Origin: Ophiura sarsii
Lineage: Eukaryota; Echinodermata; Ophiuroidea; Amphilepidida; Ophiuridae
Direction: 5' to 3'
NCBI GenBank assembly: GCA_035610835.1
Contig: CM069448.1
Span: forward strand, 26,995,905 to 27,059,904
Length of the DNA stretch: 64,000 nucleotides
The first letter of the stretch is position 1. Every line of letters starts with the position of its first letter. This document shows, piece by piece, positions 33,867-45,175 of this stretch. The position numbers and the translations under genes were made by a program. The notes below the pieces were generated by a model. That model ran no database searches. It was not told the DNA's origin and worked only from the letters and a program-made list of their open reading frames with translations.

Positions 33867-35544
33867 TTCATGACAATGATAATAGCGTAACCTTACCGGG
33901 GTAAGTACCAGAGTAAGGATCATATGCGGCGCAGATGTGGTGATGGGAGGGGGTGGGGTGGGGGGTACGGCCCGGGTACGGAGTAAAGTGTTTGGTAAAT
34001 TTTCCCCACATTCAAATTCTAACTGAACAAACATTAGAACATGATTGTTTGCTCAAATCCAAATTACTTCAAAGATTTTTTTCATTGTCTTCTTTTCTTT
34101 CTGTACTCCCTAGGCTACCGGTGACGTTGGAAGCAACAATTTTTAGGGTGAGATGCTTTATAATTTTTAAACCTGTATAAAAAAATGTGCGCGATATACG
34201 CGCATAAATGTTCAGGTTATTTTAACTAAAATGGTCCAGAAAAAAGTTCCTGAAGCCATATTGTTCAGCTTGAAAATAATGAAACATGGAAACTATTTCG
34301 CAAGTGCGCAGAAATTGGCAATTTTAAATGTTAACACTAAAAGCCATGATGTTTGTTTGTTTGTTTGTTTAAACGGTTGGTCCATCACGGACGATACGCT
34401 TGGGTCCTGAAGGGACCAGGCTCAAGCAAAATGCTCGGGCCAGGCTTAAAAAGCCTATAGCATGCTGGCTGAATGAAATTATGTGATTTGGCCAAACCTT
34501 TGTGACCCTCCTTGAGTACTCAACACTTTTTGCACCCCCCCCCCCATTCGGCAAACTCAAGCTGTTTAGCCACCGAACCCGCCCACCCAACGTATTTTTG
34601 AATATTCTCTATAAGGGGCCTACATACGTTTGATCAACTGCACACAAATGTTAAATCCTTTTTAGGCTTACCCGATAGAAATACGTCTATCTGTTCGGGC
34701 GGGATCGGGATCAATGACATACCTTATATAAAATAAAATACCATACACACGCAAAGTTAAACCCATCTGGTCTTGCTCAAATGGGACTTTAGTGCGTACA
34801 ATGATTAAAGGTAGATGTTCTGATTGCTGGGCCGATTTTCAACTTGATGTTTTCTATTTGGTATGAAAGGTCATCCTTAAAATTGTTGCATTCCAAAGTT
34901 TGAGTTGCCTAACTCTGGTTCTTATAGAAGCGCATTGAGTAGGGGAGAGCGGGGCTAATCCGCCCTCTAATTTTCAGGCTTGCTTATAGCGGACTCATTT
35001 TACAAGTTAGAAAGCTATCCTATTTCCAAACTACCGGGCTAAAAAGAGGTGAAGAAAAGGAAAGAAACGGAGGAAGAGAAAAAGGGGGAAGAAAGGGAAA
35101 AGGGGCCCATGTTTTTTTTTAAAACCTGCAAATGTATAATGAAAGGGCTTCATAGCAGTATAAATAGACATATGGAATTTCGGCGCATGATTTAATGATA
35201 TCAAATAATAATAATAGGCCTAATAATAACCTTATATAGTTAATAAAAATGAATGACCGCGGGATTGTCAAATGTCTCTAATATAAAGGTTTATGAAAGT
35301 TTATCTGTAATGTCATACCACATTGATTAGTTATAATTGTTTACTCCGCGAAGTGTGACAATATACTTTAAAAACAAGACTAACCCGTGGTTTTTCCATA
35401 TAGTTTTTCTCTATAATTGCCAGCCGAATCGGCCGGCTGCCAAAGCCCTTCACGCTCTCTTCTCGCGAAGTATTGCAGGTTCTGATAGGTCGGCAATAGG
35501 CTATAATCCAACATCTGCTGAGAGGAGGGTACTGCATTATCCGG
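33867..35544. other. Spacer with simple repeats
   Basis: Contains a (TTTG)n run near 34,350 and purine-rich blocks near 35,050-35,110. No gene recognised. Confidence 0.5.
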
Positions 35545-35815
35545 GGGGGGGGGGGGGGTACTCACGTATGTAAGGCATACGGGGACGTGCCGCTCCAGTG
35601 GGTCGTTTTTTCATGAGACATCCTTAGCCATGGGTAGGCTTTTCAACTGAAAAATCCTTAGACATGGGTCCTGTTTGTCTATTTTCGCGAAAAGTTGCCA
35701 AAATTAGGTCTATTTTCGCGAAAATTTGGTCAAAATGGGTACCGATTTTTCCAAAATCACCCTTAGAAATGGGTAGGGGTTTTGAATCTCCAGCGGCACA
35801 CCCCCGACCAAACCA
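35545..35815. repeat. Foldback-like element with ATGGGTAGG internal phrases
   Basis: GGGGACGTGCCGCTCCAG at 35,581 is answered by CTCCAGCGGCACACCCCCG near 35,790. Between them CCTTAG-ACATGGGT phrases and TCTATTTTCGCGAAAA recur. The same GTGCCGCTC end occurs at 58,075-58,095. Confidence 0.6.
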
Positions 35816-36424
35816 AATCCGAGCATTATCCTGTGCTGTTTGTGCAATCGTCCCGGCAATCGTCTCTATTGACTCTTTTATTACTTGGGTATTACTTACT
35901 CCCTGACGACAGAATAGTCCGCTAAAACGGATAATTTTCAATGAGTTTTCGGCCGGTATCCTTCATTTTGAAGATTCCACACGAATGTTTTAACGTTACA
36001 CGCTTATACGCGAGCAATCTTGCGCGTGGTCAATTTGAAATATGCGCGCGTCTCACAGTTCACGCAATCGTGAATTTAACGCACGCGTAGTGAAAAGAAT
36101 GTCGCTTTCAAGATTTCGACAACATTTCAGCTGAAAGACAGCGCGTATTGAGGCGCGTGCACCAAACCCCTTAAGGCTCTGAGCTCATAACAGTACGCTT
36201 ACGGTACGATGTGCGGAACACTTGTTGCCATAAACTGCAGGTAATAAGATATATTTGTAAATAATTTGTGATCAATACACATGTTAATTCCAACCCTGTA
36301 AAATGGTACTAGTGTCCCACTTACCCCAATTACGCGCAGCTGTGGGTCAGTTGGACACGGCTAAAGATAGGTAAATTAAACACAGCGCCTTGTCTGTGGA
36401 AGCAGAAAAAGAGACTCGCCATCT

Positions 36425-36750
36425 CCGTTGCTCAAACTGCATTGGCTCCCGTTGCGACAGCGTATCATCTACAAATTGTGTGTACATATTTATAAATGTA
36501 TTAATGTAAACTGGACCTATCTATCTTAATCACTGCATTGCTCACTATGAACCTGGTCGACCTGGTCTTCGATCCGGGTCTGATCGATCTCTCCTAGTTG
36601 TTCAACGTACAAAAAACTCTGCAGCAGATAAATCTTTCACTGTTGCTGGTCCTAAACTATGGAATGATCTACCAGCAACATCAGACTCTGTGAATCCTTA
36701 CAAGTTTTCAAGGAACACCTGAAGACTCACCTGTTTCCTATTTAATTGTT
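36425..36750 (+). pseudogene. CR1/L2-like LINE, C-terminal reverse-transcriptase tail
   Basis: The translation shows LHWLPLRQRIIYKL, then HYEPGRPGLRSGSDRSLLVV, KSFTVAGPKLWNDLPA and SVNPYKF...HLF-like ending. This order (HWLPV-R, LRS, F-x-V-A-x-P-x-L-W-N-x-LP) is diagnostic of the C-terminus of CR1/L2/Rex-type LINE ORF2. A stop after TYLS and a late frame shift show it is dead. Only the last ~110 codons remain. Confidence 0.85.
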
Positions 36751-37066
36751 CTTTCTGTATGTAGTACTAGTTTTTTAAGTTTTACTTTTTTGGTGTTGTT
36801 GATTGTTCTTTTTTGTTTGTTTGTTTGTTTGTTTGCTGCCAGCGCCGTGATCTAAATGAAATAGCGTTTTATAAAATCTCGTATGTATGTATATGGGATC
36901 AGGAGCATTTAGGAATAGCTGACACAATTAAATCGAAAATAATAATATCATATACTTTGATGTTTTTGCAATCTGTATACCAAGCCAAATTAGTTGGGTT
37001 ATTTTTCTTGGGCTTTGGTAGCAAAAAACCTACTATTTGTGATTTTCAGCCTCATAATCAATATTT

Positions 37067-37296
37067 ACACTTTCCACGCGGCAGGCAGACGACATTCCAA
37101 AATTTCACAAAATGATTTAAACATTTCGAAATTATTATATTTGGAATCACTATATGAGAGATGCATTGACATAATTACAAATATGCTTCGAATTGGTTCA
37201 GTAATCCTTGAGATATATTTGAAAATTGGGAAAGGTTTCTGAAACATTTGTGCTATTTATATGGTAAAAATCTAAAATAGCCGCGTGGTAAGTGTT
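37067..37296. mobile_element. MITE family CACTTTCCACGCGGC (copy 1)
   Basis: Ends ACACTTTCCACGCGGC and GCCGCGTGGTAAGTGT are inverted repeats. The interior shares GACATTCCAAA, GTAATCCTTGAGATA and GAAAATTGGGAAAGG with three other copies in the window. About 230 bp, no coding capacity. Confidence 0.82.
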
Positions 37297-37964
37297 AATC
37301 AAGTGACTCAATAAGCATGTTCAGTAATTGATTTAAGTGTTGAGCTTGTTTTAGCAACATTATATGCAATTTAACTTATTATTTTTGCTTTTATTTGTAT
37401 TACAAATTCATTTCAAGAAGTACTGTCCCACTAACCTTTTGTGGGGTAAGTGGGACACCATACCAAATATTTGGCTCATTTACATGTACATTTTCATATA
37501 TTCCACATGGATGATTTAATGCAATCAGGCATGTAAAAACTTCCATTTGAAAGTAAATCACTCTTTCAATTTTGTCCGTAATTCTCAGCAAAAAAATATG
37601 AATATTGGGCAATCAGATCCGTATAAGTAAAATTCCTCAAAACAAGGCTAGTTAGTGTTGATCTCAAGCAGCTCCCGGGTCATATACCGAATAACTCCTC
37701 CTATTGAGCTATGAAACTTTTTAAGTCAAATTTGCTATTTGGGGTGAGAATTAGACTCGGTATTGGCAGATTTGTGCTGCAAAGAAGAAGAATATAAGGA
37801 CCCACTTACCACCAATGGCCCACTTAAGCACTTTCCCCAATTTACCCTACTAGTATTCGATTGATTTGAGGGGAAAACTCTTATGGTATCAAAAAGTATG
37901 TGTCGCCTTAACAGAAAGGGACCAATTTGACGTCACACTTTAAATATATCCTATAGGTTAATCC

Positions 37965-38386
37965 CAGTGGCGTAGCTGGGATTTTTTCAGGGGGGGGGGG
38001 GGGGGGCAAGATTTCTAACATTTTCGTAAAAGGTTGCCCCAATTTTTTTCTAGTGACTTACCTCGTTAAATTCACGTAAGTGGGGGGGGGGGGGGGGGTG
38101 AGGGGTGGGGTGGGGGGGGGGGGGTGAGGTCAAAAAATTTCGCACAGTCCAAAAAAAATCGCTCAGTCACAAAAAAAACCGCATAGTAAATGTACTACAT
38201 GTACAATTTTGCCTTCTATTTGGCTAATAACCTCGGTCTTTTTTCTCAATTTTTTCCTATTTCCTTTTTTTCTCACCCTTTTTTTTTTAGGGTGGTGGGG
38301 GGCGGGGGCACAAATCGGTTTTTTTTTGTCAGGGGGGCATTTCCCCCCTGCCCCCCCCCCCCCCCCCCCCCCGAGCTACGCCACTG
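37965..38386. mobile_element. hAT-like MITE with long G/C tracts, perfect 8-bp TSD
   Basis: CAGTGGCGTAGCTGGG at the left, CGAGCTACGCCACTG at the right, flanked by GTTAATCC on both sides (37,957-37,964; 38,387-38,394). Runs of about 20 G and 24 C inside. It has landed at the left end of the CACGCGGC MITE that follows. Confidence 0.9.
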
Positions 38387-38390
38387 GTTA

Positions 38391-38662
38391 ATCCGCGCGG
38401 CATGCGTCTGCAGACGACATTCCAAAAGTACATAAAATGTTTAAAGAAATGTCAAAATTATTGAATTTTATTTGATTCACCATGAGAAACGCATTGGATT
38501 AAGTGCAAAAACATTCTTAGTATTTATTCAGTAATCCTTGAGGTAAACCTTGAAAGTTGGAAAAGGTTTTTGAAAGAAGAAAAAAAATCTGTTTTGTATT
38601 TGATAAAACCACAGATAGTCAAAACTGTGTAAAACCAATAGCCGCGTGGAAAGGTTTAAGGT
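38391..38662. mobile_element. MITE family CACTTTCCACGCGGC (copy 2)
   Basis: CCGCGCGGCATGC...TAGCCGCGTGGAAAGG ends and the GACATTCCAAAA and CAGTAATCCTTGAGG interior blocks. Left end trimmed or altered beside the hAT insertion. Confidence 0.78.
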
Positions 38663-38809
38663 AACTTACTTGGCTTTTTGGTTATACCATTGGATTTCAG
38701 AGACCATTATCTTGATCAACTGACTGGAAATTAGTCAGGAATAGTATGGTGATACTTTTTGTACAATTGTGCACAATGTCTCTTGGGGTCGTTTCATCTA
38801 GTTTATGGC

Positions 38810-38832
38810 CAGGCCCGTAAGCAGGATTTTTA

Positions 38833-38863
<31 letters not shown>

Positions 38864-39121
38864 GTATTTTTTGGAAAGGTACATTGGTACCCCCAAAATT
38901 GTAAAAGATTGCCCCCAATTATTTTAGTCATCTCACAACATTTTGAGAGCGGGGGGGGGGGGGGGGGGGGGGGGGGGTAGGACATATTTTAGTCCAAAAA
39001 CGGCCTGAAAAATGCTTTACACATACACAGTGGGAAAGTGGGACGTTTTCGGAAAATAGTGAGGGCCGGGTTCAGATTAGGAGGGGGGGGGGGGGGGGGG
39101 GGGCATCCGCCCACGGGCCTG
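38810..39121. mobile_element. hAT-like MITE variant with three G tracts
   Basis: CAGGCCCGTAAGCAGG and the complement of CAGGCCCGTGGGCGG terminate the element. Three G runs of 20-30 bases lie inside. Flanks TTTATGGC and TTTATCAT could be a decayed 8-bp duplication. Confidence 0.65.
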
Positions 39122-39734
39122 TTTATCATCATGTTTATGGCTTATACACCCAGAACTAAATACGGTAAAAAGCTAAAAAGTAACCGGTTTGTGTACAGAT
39201 GCCGTTTTCATCATAAAACTAAAACATTCTCGAAATGGATGAGCAAAAACGCCCCAAACGATATGAAATGGAAGGTTAAAAAACAAGAATGATGGCGTTA
39301 TCAATTCATTTTACTGTAGTGCTGTGCTGGATGTGTGCACAAAACTTGTGACTACTGCACACGAGTTAGTATTTTCGTACGACCCTTTTCCTTGTCACTC
39401 TATGAACAACACTCTCTGACCTGCGACGTGCGCTGTTGTCGTGTATGTACTGTTAGAGGGCTCACACCGTGACCGCTCCCATCCTCCGATCCTCTGATCT
39501 TGTTTGGGCGGTTCTCTACTTAGTATTAGGTTCTTGGCAAGTAACAGAAAATGTGATTTTTTACCTCCAAAATCATGAAAATCACATTTTTGGCACTAAT
39601 TCCAAAAATAATAAAGATTTTTAAAAAAAGAAAGAAAAAAAAAGCTTCCTATAGGGAATTGTATTAGGAATATAATAAAACTAGTATGACAAAATTTGAC
39701 AACATATATTTTGAGTTATCTTTATTTTTTACCC

Positions 39735-39802
39735 ACTGGGGACCCGGGGGGCCTGAGCCCCTAAAGCCCCCCCCCCCCCCCCCCCCCTGGGCACGCGCCT
39801 GA
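39735..39802. repeat. Right end of a hAT-like G/C-tract element
   Basis: A C-run of about 25 followed by CTGGGCACGCGCCTG, the complement of a CAGGCGCGTGCCCAG terminus. The left partner was not found. It abuts the duplicated segment beginning at 39,803. Confidence 0.5.
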
Positions 39803-39916
39803 TAGTCCTGTACAACTGATGTGCAACGAGGATCGAGAACACTATACACCCACACAATCACGTGCGCCTGCATTTTGCGGATGATTGTTCAATTTAATTC
39901 AGTTATATTCATCAAA
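39803..39916 (+). repeat. Duplicated segment, left part of 'filled site' copy
   Basis: Matches 32,403-32,515 up to ATATTCATCAAA, where the LINE 39,917-40,781 interrupts it. Confidence 0.9.
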
Positions 39917-40781
39917 GAAAGAAACAAAGTCGTACATTTTTTAATGTTAAGAATAAGGTCAAACACATTAGTATTTTACAGACCAAAGATATATATAAAT
40001 GTTAAATACTCACTCAGAAGATGCCTCTTGTATACAGTATTGGGAAAAACAAAAAATCAATAGTAATGATTGGAGTAAAATATTCTCTTTCAAAATTAGA
40101 AACAGAATAGTTAACAAGATAGGCCATTTTCAATATAATCTCATGAACAATCTTATTTGCTGTAAAAGGAATTTATGTAAATGGCAACTAAGTGTCTCAG
40201 ACAAATGTAATGTATGTAATTGTTTAGATAATTATGACCACTTTTTTTGTAAAATGCAATTATAACAAACATTTCTGGATTAAATTTTCCAAATATATAC
40301 AATTCTTGATGAAGGAATACGATTTTGAGATATCTTTGGAAAAAATCATATGCGGTTGGAACATCCGTAATTCTAAATTTAATTTTACAAATATGTTAAT
40401 TGAACTAGCATCTTATGCCGTATATAAATCAAGAATAATTTATTATGATACAAATAAAACAACACCTATTTCAATTCTGTTCATGTTGGAAATTAAGAAG
40501 ATTGACGAAATTATTGCAGTTTCGAAAAGAAAGGTAAAAATAGAACAGAGAGATTTAGAACATTGCAAAATATACTGGAATATAAAATAAATGATACTTT
40601 ATTCTTGAAATGTGTTAAATCAAGTTATCACTGTACCAATAATATTATAAAAGAATGTCTCATAAAGTACGATATCTATATTTATACATGTGTATTATTA
40701 TTTAACGTGATATTATAAGTTAACACTTGTTGAGATGAAAATAAAGACTACACTACCTCTATGAGGTTAAAAGAGAAAAAA
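39917..40781 (+). pseudogene. L1/Tx1-like LINE 3' fragment with 12-bp target-site duplication
   Basis: The frame from about 39,999 reads SEDASCIQYWEKQKINSNDW, then FKIRNRIVNKIGHFQYNLM and LSVSDKCNVCNCLDNYDHFF with one base slip, then WIKFSKYI. This is the zinc-binding C-terminal tail (C-x-x-C...H-x-F-x-x-C...FW) of L1-type ORF2. It continues to a stop after HCKIYWNIK, an AATAAAG signal near 40,740 and a short A run. ATATTCATCAAA flanks it on both sides (39,905-39,916 and 40,782-40,793). Severely 5'-truncated. Confidence 0.88.
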
Positions 40782-40980
40782 ATATTCATCAAAAATGAAT
40801 GTAAGTCGGCACATCTTGACATTTAATTAGTACATAGGCCCTATATGTATGCACATTGAAGTACCATGAAATGGGCATTTCCTCTGAATGTATTAATTCA
40901 GCAGCAGCTACAAAATCTGTATGTATTGTGATTCAGGAGTAAAGTATGTCATAACAAATTATGTCACTCGCACAGCGCCT
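40782..40980 (+). repeat. Duplicated segment, right part of 'filled site' copy
   Basis: Resumes ATATTCATCAAAAATGAATG and follows 32,505-32,700 closely, with a small extra CATAGGCCC near 40,835. Confidence 0.9.
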
Positions 40981-41466
40981 CCCGTTTAAATAGTATTCTC
41001 GTAACAGATTCCAAATGTGTCTTAAAGGGAAGCGGTCATGGTGAGGATTCTAACGAAAATTGAACAGCGCGCGGCGACTATTTGAATATAAACAAGTTAG
41101 ACATTGGCGCAGTCTGTAATTGTTCTACGTATGTTTACATGCAAGCGGTATTGTGTGCGACTCTACAACAATCTCTTAACCCAATGTGGGTGGCGCGCTC
41201 AATCAACCATCCTTCATTTGATTGAACGCATTTTCTATCGTATGATGTAAGTGATATTAGTTATGAGATAAGGTTTAGCTGGTACAAAATCATCGTCAGT
41301 AGCGGTTTCTTTTCCTCACCATGCGCTATTACCTTTAAATTACCCTTTAAAGGTGTTTGGAATATAACTTGAACGGCATGAACCAGTCTACGAAATAAAA
41401 TAACAATGAACTCTGATTTTAAAAGAGCTACAGCAGCAGTATAACCATGGCTATCATCTAGTAGAG
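40981..41466. other. Spacer, nothing recognised
   Basis: No gene or element ends supported. Confidence 0.5.
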
Positions 41467-41578
41467 GGTGTCCCAGAATGATTGACCGTGTTTGAAAAGT
41501 TTAAAACTATATATAAAAACAATAGTATAGACGGAATATCACACATTCAATATAAACATTTAAAGGGGAACATGTTTC
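41467..41578 (+). repeat. Left end of a mariner-like element, cut by the gap
   Basis: GGGTGTCCCAGAATGATTGAC resembles the CAGGGTGTCCCAAAAGTC and CAGGGTGTATCAGAATG termini at 54,659 and 48,976. The rest is lost in the N gap. Confidence 0.45.
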
Positions 41579-41678
41579 NNNNNNNNNNNNNNNNNNNNNN
41601 NNNNNNNNNNNNNNNNNNNNNNNNNNNNNNNNNNNNNNNNNNNNNNNNNNNNNNNNNNNNNNNNNNNNNNNNNNNNNN
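41579..41678. other. Assembly gap (100 N)
   Basis: Exactly 100 N. Transposon-like sequence on both sides suggests the assembly broke in repeats. Confidence 0.99.
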
Positions 41679-41740
41679 ACCAAGGTCCCCGCCATGTCGT
41701 GACCCGTGGCCAGGTTTGCAATTGATTAATACATTAGGGT
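41679..41740. repeat. Right end of the TTA-flanked GTCCCCGC family
   Basis: GGTCCCCGCCATG, GGCCAGG, TTTGCAATTGATTAATACATTA correspond in order to the right end of the element at 53,067-53,595. Confidence 0.65.
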
Positions 41741-42429
41741 TAAGGTCTAAAACATGCATGCTAGAATGATGTGCATCATATAGGAACTACAAGGTATTAT
41801 ACTTTTTTTATGCAGTGGGAGTGGTTTTGTAAATCATCAACGATATACCTTTGTGAGCCTTTGTGATCGAACACTTGGAATTCTTTGTGCCTATACCAGT
41901 CTGTGGTTGACCGAAAGCAGCATATCGCGCTGAAAAAACACCAAGTAAACTTTCAGATTTGTTTATTTCATAAATGGATTAGATTTCTGTTTTCTTGTTG
42001 TGAATCTGATAATCCAGCATTACATTTGTTTTGTTGCTGTTGCCACTTGGCATTTAGTGGTAATTACCATTACCGTTTTGAATAAAAACCTGGTATTTGC
42101 AGGTTTTTTGCAGATGAATTTTACAGCATTATAGCTTTATTGGCCATTTCTACTGGGCGAGAAAGGTCGTTTGGTACTGTTTGGTACGTTACAAAAACTG
42201 CAAACCTGGCTTTATAACAGTCAAATATTACGCTGTAAGCATACATGGACTAAAGATTTTCCGGACACCCCTCTAAATGTGTTTTTCCTCTGAAGTCAAA
42301 ATGTACCATAAAATTAAGATACAACCCGCTAAAACGAGTAAAAAAAGTACACATTTTCTTTAAAGTTGTTGATTTTCAACCCCTGTAACACACTCCATCT
42401 CGAAAACACCCCTAATTACATTATGTTCC
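41741..42429. other. Spacer, nothing recognised
   Basis: AT-rich, no supported gene or repeat end. Confidence 0.5.
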
Positions 42430-42610
42430 ACTATCTAATCACACTTTACTGGCCAATTTAGGTATTTGCTGGTCATACATTTTCCAATTCCCAGATTAGG
42501 CAGGCCAGTGGCTATTCCCTAAAGCACTGTTTTGATGTATATCCCACACATGGCCTTTAGGCTTAACTTCACAGAATAATAGCCTGGAAAACAGACACTG
42601 TAATACCAGA
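42430..42610 (+). repeat. Interspersed repeat family 'CCAATTCCCAGAT' (copy 2)
   Basis: Same block order as 17,620-17,800; includes TTTACTGGCCAATTTAGGTA, which is also in the inverted copy at 47,480-47,760. Confidence 0.65.
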
Positions 42611-42755
42611 GGTTAAAATACTCTTCTGCCAAATATCGCCCTTTATAGTTCATTTTACCATCGGCCAAAGTTTTCTCAGGGGGCTATTTTGTGAAAACTG
42701 GGGGCTAATTGCCCTTCGCCCCCATGTATTTTGAGCCTGTGTAATACAAAAGTGT

Positions 42756-43000
42756 TAACACTTTCCACGCGGCAGGCAGCTGCAGACGACATTCCAAATT
42801 TCACAAAATGGTTTCAAAATGTCAAAATTAATGAATTTCATTGCCATATTTGGAATCATCTTGAGAAATGCATTGAAATAAGTACTAACATGCCTAGTAT
42901 TGCTGCAGTAATCCTTGAGATAGACTTTGAAAATTGGGAAAGGTTTCTGAAATATCTGTTTTGTATGGTAAAACCAACAGCCGGGTGGAAAGTGTAAAGG
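42756..43000. mobile_element. MITE family CACTTTCCACGCGGC (copy 3)
   Basis: Best-preserved termini: AACACTTTCCACGCGGCAGG at the left and GCCGGGTGGAAAGTGT at the right. Shared interior blocks as in copies 1, 2 and 4. Confidence 0.85.
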
Positions 43001-43754
43001 TAGTGGAACATAATGATGCCTTTTGTTGTCATGCATGCTTACAGTGTACACCCCCACCCCCGGGTTGTTGGGCGAACCGCTACGGCAGTCCCTCTATTAG
43101 TTTGAAGTTTGACCTTTATAAAACTGGTCAGCATAATCAATGTTACGTCTCATAGTATGCCACAATACAAACAAAACGGTCCGTGTCTTTAGCATGTACA
43201 AATCACTTACGAGAATCTAGCATCGTTAGGTCAAATATCAACAGTAACATTAATTGGGTAAACTTAATCAACAGTTGTTGGGTAATAACTTTTATCCAAT
43301 AGTTGGGCAAATACTTTGATTAAATAGTTGGTCAAACATTTTTCCCAACATGTAAGCAATAATTGACCAAGAGGTGTGCAGGTTTGTTCACAAATCATTA
43401 CAACAACTTTGTGCAGCGCTTGGACATTTATTAATTAGGTGTGACGTAGTGCCACTACTGTGCGTCATTAGCATATCAATACAGACCGACCATTCAAAGT
43501 TAGCGTACCGTGAAAGGGCCACACAGAAATCATGCGCTGACCTGTACACTCGTGCATGACCTCAATTCACTTGCATAGGGCTTCGGCATTCAAGCCAGGC
43601 GCACATGGTTTTCGACCAAACTGCTTTCGATCATGTAGGATAAATCATGAATATTAGAAATAACTAATGGTCAAGGAAACATTTGGTCGGTAACTTTTAG
43701 ATGATATTGTAGTTTATGATTGACATAAACAATAAAATTAGGTTGTTTTTATGA
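43001..43754. other. Spacer with short degenerate ATAGTTGGGYAAA repeats
   Basis: Between about 43,225 and 43,365 phrases such as CAACAGTTGTTGGGTAA, CAATAGTTGGGCAAA and AATAGTTGGTCAAA recur at about 30-base spacing. No gene recognised. Confidence 0.5.
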
Positions 43755-43961
43755 ATGGTGGACTCCCGCGGAGATACACGGTGGTTTTGCCTGGGGAATT
43801 CTGGCTTAATTGAAGATGCTCGCAACGCGTGTTATGAATGGGAATCGACCTATTTTGGGGTCCGTGATATGAAAAGAACTGCCGAAGATATGTATATTAA
43901 CGGTTGTGCAAAGTTAGTATTTATAATAAATGTTTATATGATTGGAAAGAAGAGATGTTAA
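43755..43961 (+). CDS. Unidentified open frame, possible exon
   Basis: A 68-codon frame reading MVDSRGDTRWFCLGNSGLIE, a Cys/Trp stretch, then RDMKRTAEDMYINGCAK and a hydrophobic end. Composition looks more protein-like than most frames in the window and it does not overlap a recognised repeat. I do not recognise a family. No convincing acceptor lies just upstream, so an exon boundary cannot be placed. Confidence 0.2.
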   Translation: MVDSRGDTRWFCLGNSGLIEDARNACYEWESTYFGVRDMKRTAEDMYINGCAKLVFIINVYMIGKKRC

Positions 43962-44573
43962 GCTTTGTAAAAATATAGGTTGATTACAGCAAAGGTATAA
44001 AGTGAATGAGTTATGAGTTCACAAACTCCGGCATACGTACAAAGCCCCTATACCACGTTAGTGTGATGCTGTGCGTGTATGCTCGGATCAATGCAGGATG
44101 TCCTCAACTTATTGTAATGTGTTGGATAAACTTTACACAAATTGTTTATAAATTGGAATGCACTCCTACTTCTTATTTCGTATACCACACACACTTCAGT
44201 TCAACCAACACCATTTATTTCTCCCATTTCTTAATACATTGTACTGCTCATCTGCTACAGGAACACCAGCTAAACCCCTTCTAGACTACTGTTATTATTC
44301 ATTTGATCGCTCCTTTCCTTTTAAAGGAATTTTTTGTTTACCTTTGGTCAAGGGTAAGGATGCACATACGAAGACCTTGAAATCATATCTAAACTAGATA
44401 CACAATTCCAATTAGTTTTTGTTATCTAGTCTGATGCCAGTCAAGATGATAACATTGCGACCGTCTTTGATTGCGAGAAGATGGAAAAATAGTTTGCCAT
44501 TGTGGGTGGATTTTAATTGGGGTTGTTGGCATTGCCATGCAGTAAACTTCTTTCTGTGCTAAAGCAAATGATA
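43962..44573. other. Spacer, nothing recognised
   Basis: No supported gene or element. Confidence 0.5.
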
Positions 44574-44946
44574 GGCCCTATGTCGCAAGGGAAAACTTGG
44601 AGTTTGTATAAAATAATTTATAAACCTGTGAAAAAGCGGAAAATTCCATGAAAACCCCAAGTTACATTAAATTCCGAGAAAAAACAGAAAATTCCAAGAA
44701 AACCAGTGAAGTTGCATTAAATCCTGCAAAAATATGGAACGTTCCATGAAAGCGCGTGAAGTTTATATTAAATCCCTCGAAAACCCCCGGAAAATTCCAT
44801 GAAAACCTGTGAAGTTGCATTACATCCCTCAAAATCTGATCAGTTTTGCGCAGGATTTGTGGAAATTGTAAAATATTGAATATGATTTTCCGGATTTTGT
44901 GTGATTTTATGCGAATTCTTGGTTCTTCCCTTGCGACATGGGGCCT
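44574..44946. mobile_element. MITE with internal ~62-bp tandem repeats
   Basis: Ends GGCCCTATGTCGCAAGGGAA and its near-complement enclose about four degenerate copies of a unit containing GAAAATTCCATGAAAACC and GTGAAGTTGCATTAAATCC. No coding capacity. Confidence 0.8.
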
Positions 44947-45175
44947 TAGATTTAGGCATCAGACTGCTTTCATGATTTTGTGAGTGGTAAACAGCAAAAA
45001 TGACCATTGTTAATGTTCATCTTAAATTCAGGCTGTGCAATGTGTAAGGTATAATTCTTGTTATACCCTTCGCACCCATATCATATTGTCACACTATATT
45101 CCGTAAAAGACCATTGAATAAAATTACCTGAAGGATGTTGCATAATTATTCTGAAATATTAATAAGTGAGTGTAA
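44947..45175. other. Short spacer
   Basis: Nothing recognised. Confidence 0.5.

Larger units (their letters stand above)
33003..37855. mobile_element. Possible large element with GGGGTAAGTGGGACAC ends
   Basis: AGTAGGGTAACTTGGGGTAAGTG at 33,003 has a complementary end at 37,828-37,855 and a still closer inverted partner (CTAGTGTCCCACTTACCCC) at 36,309-36,330; GTGGGGTAAGTGGGACACC recurs at 37,440. Several related termini are nested or rearranged. No transposase found and no target duplication confirmed. Confidence 0.45.
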
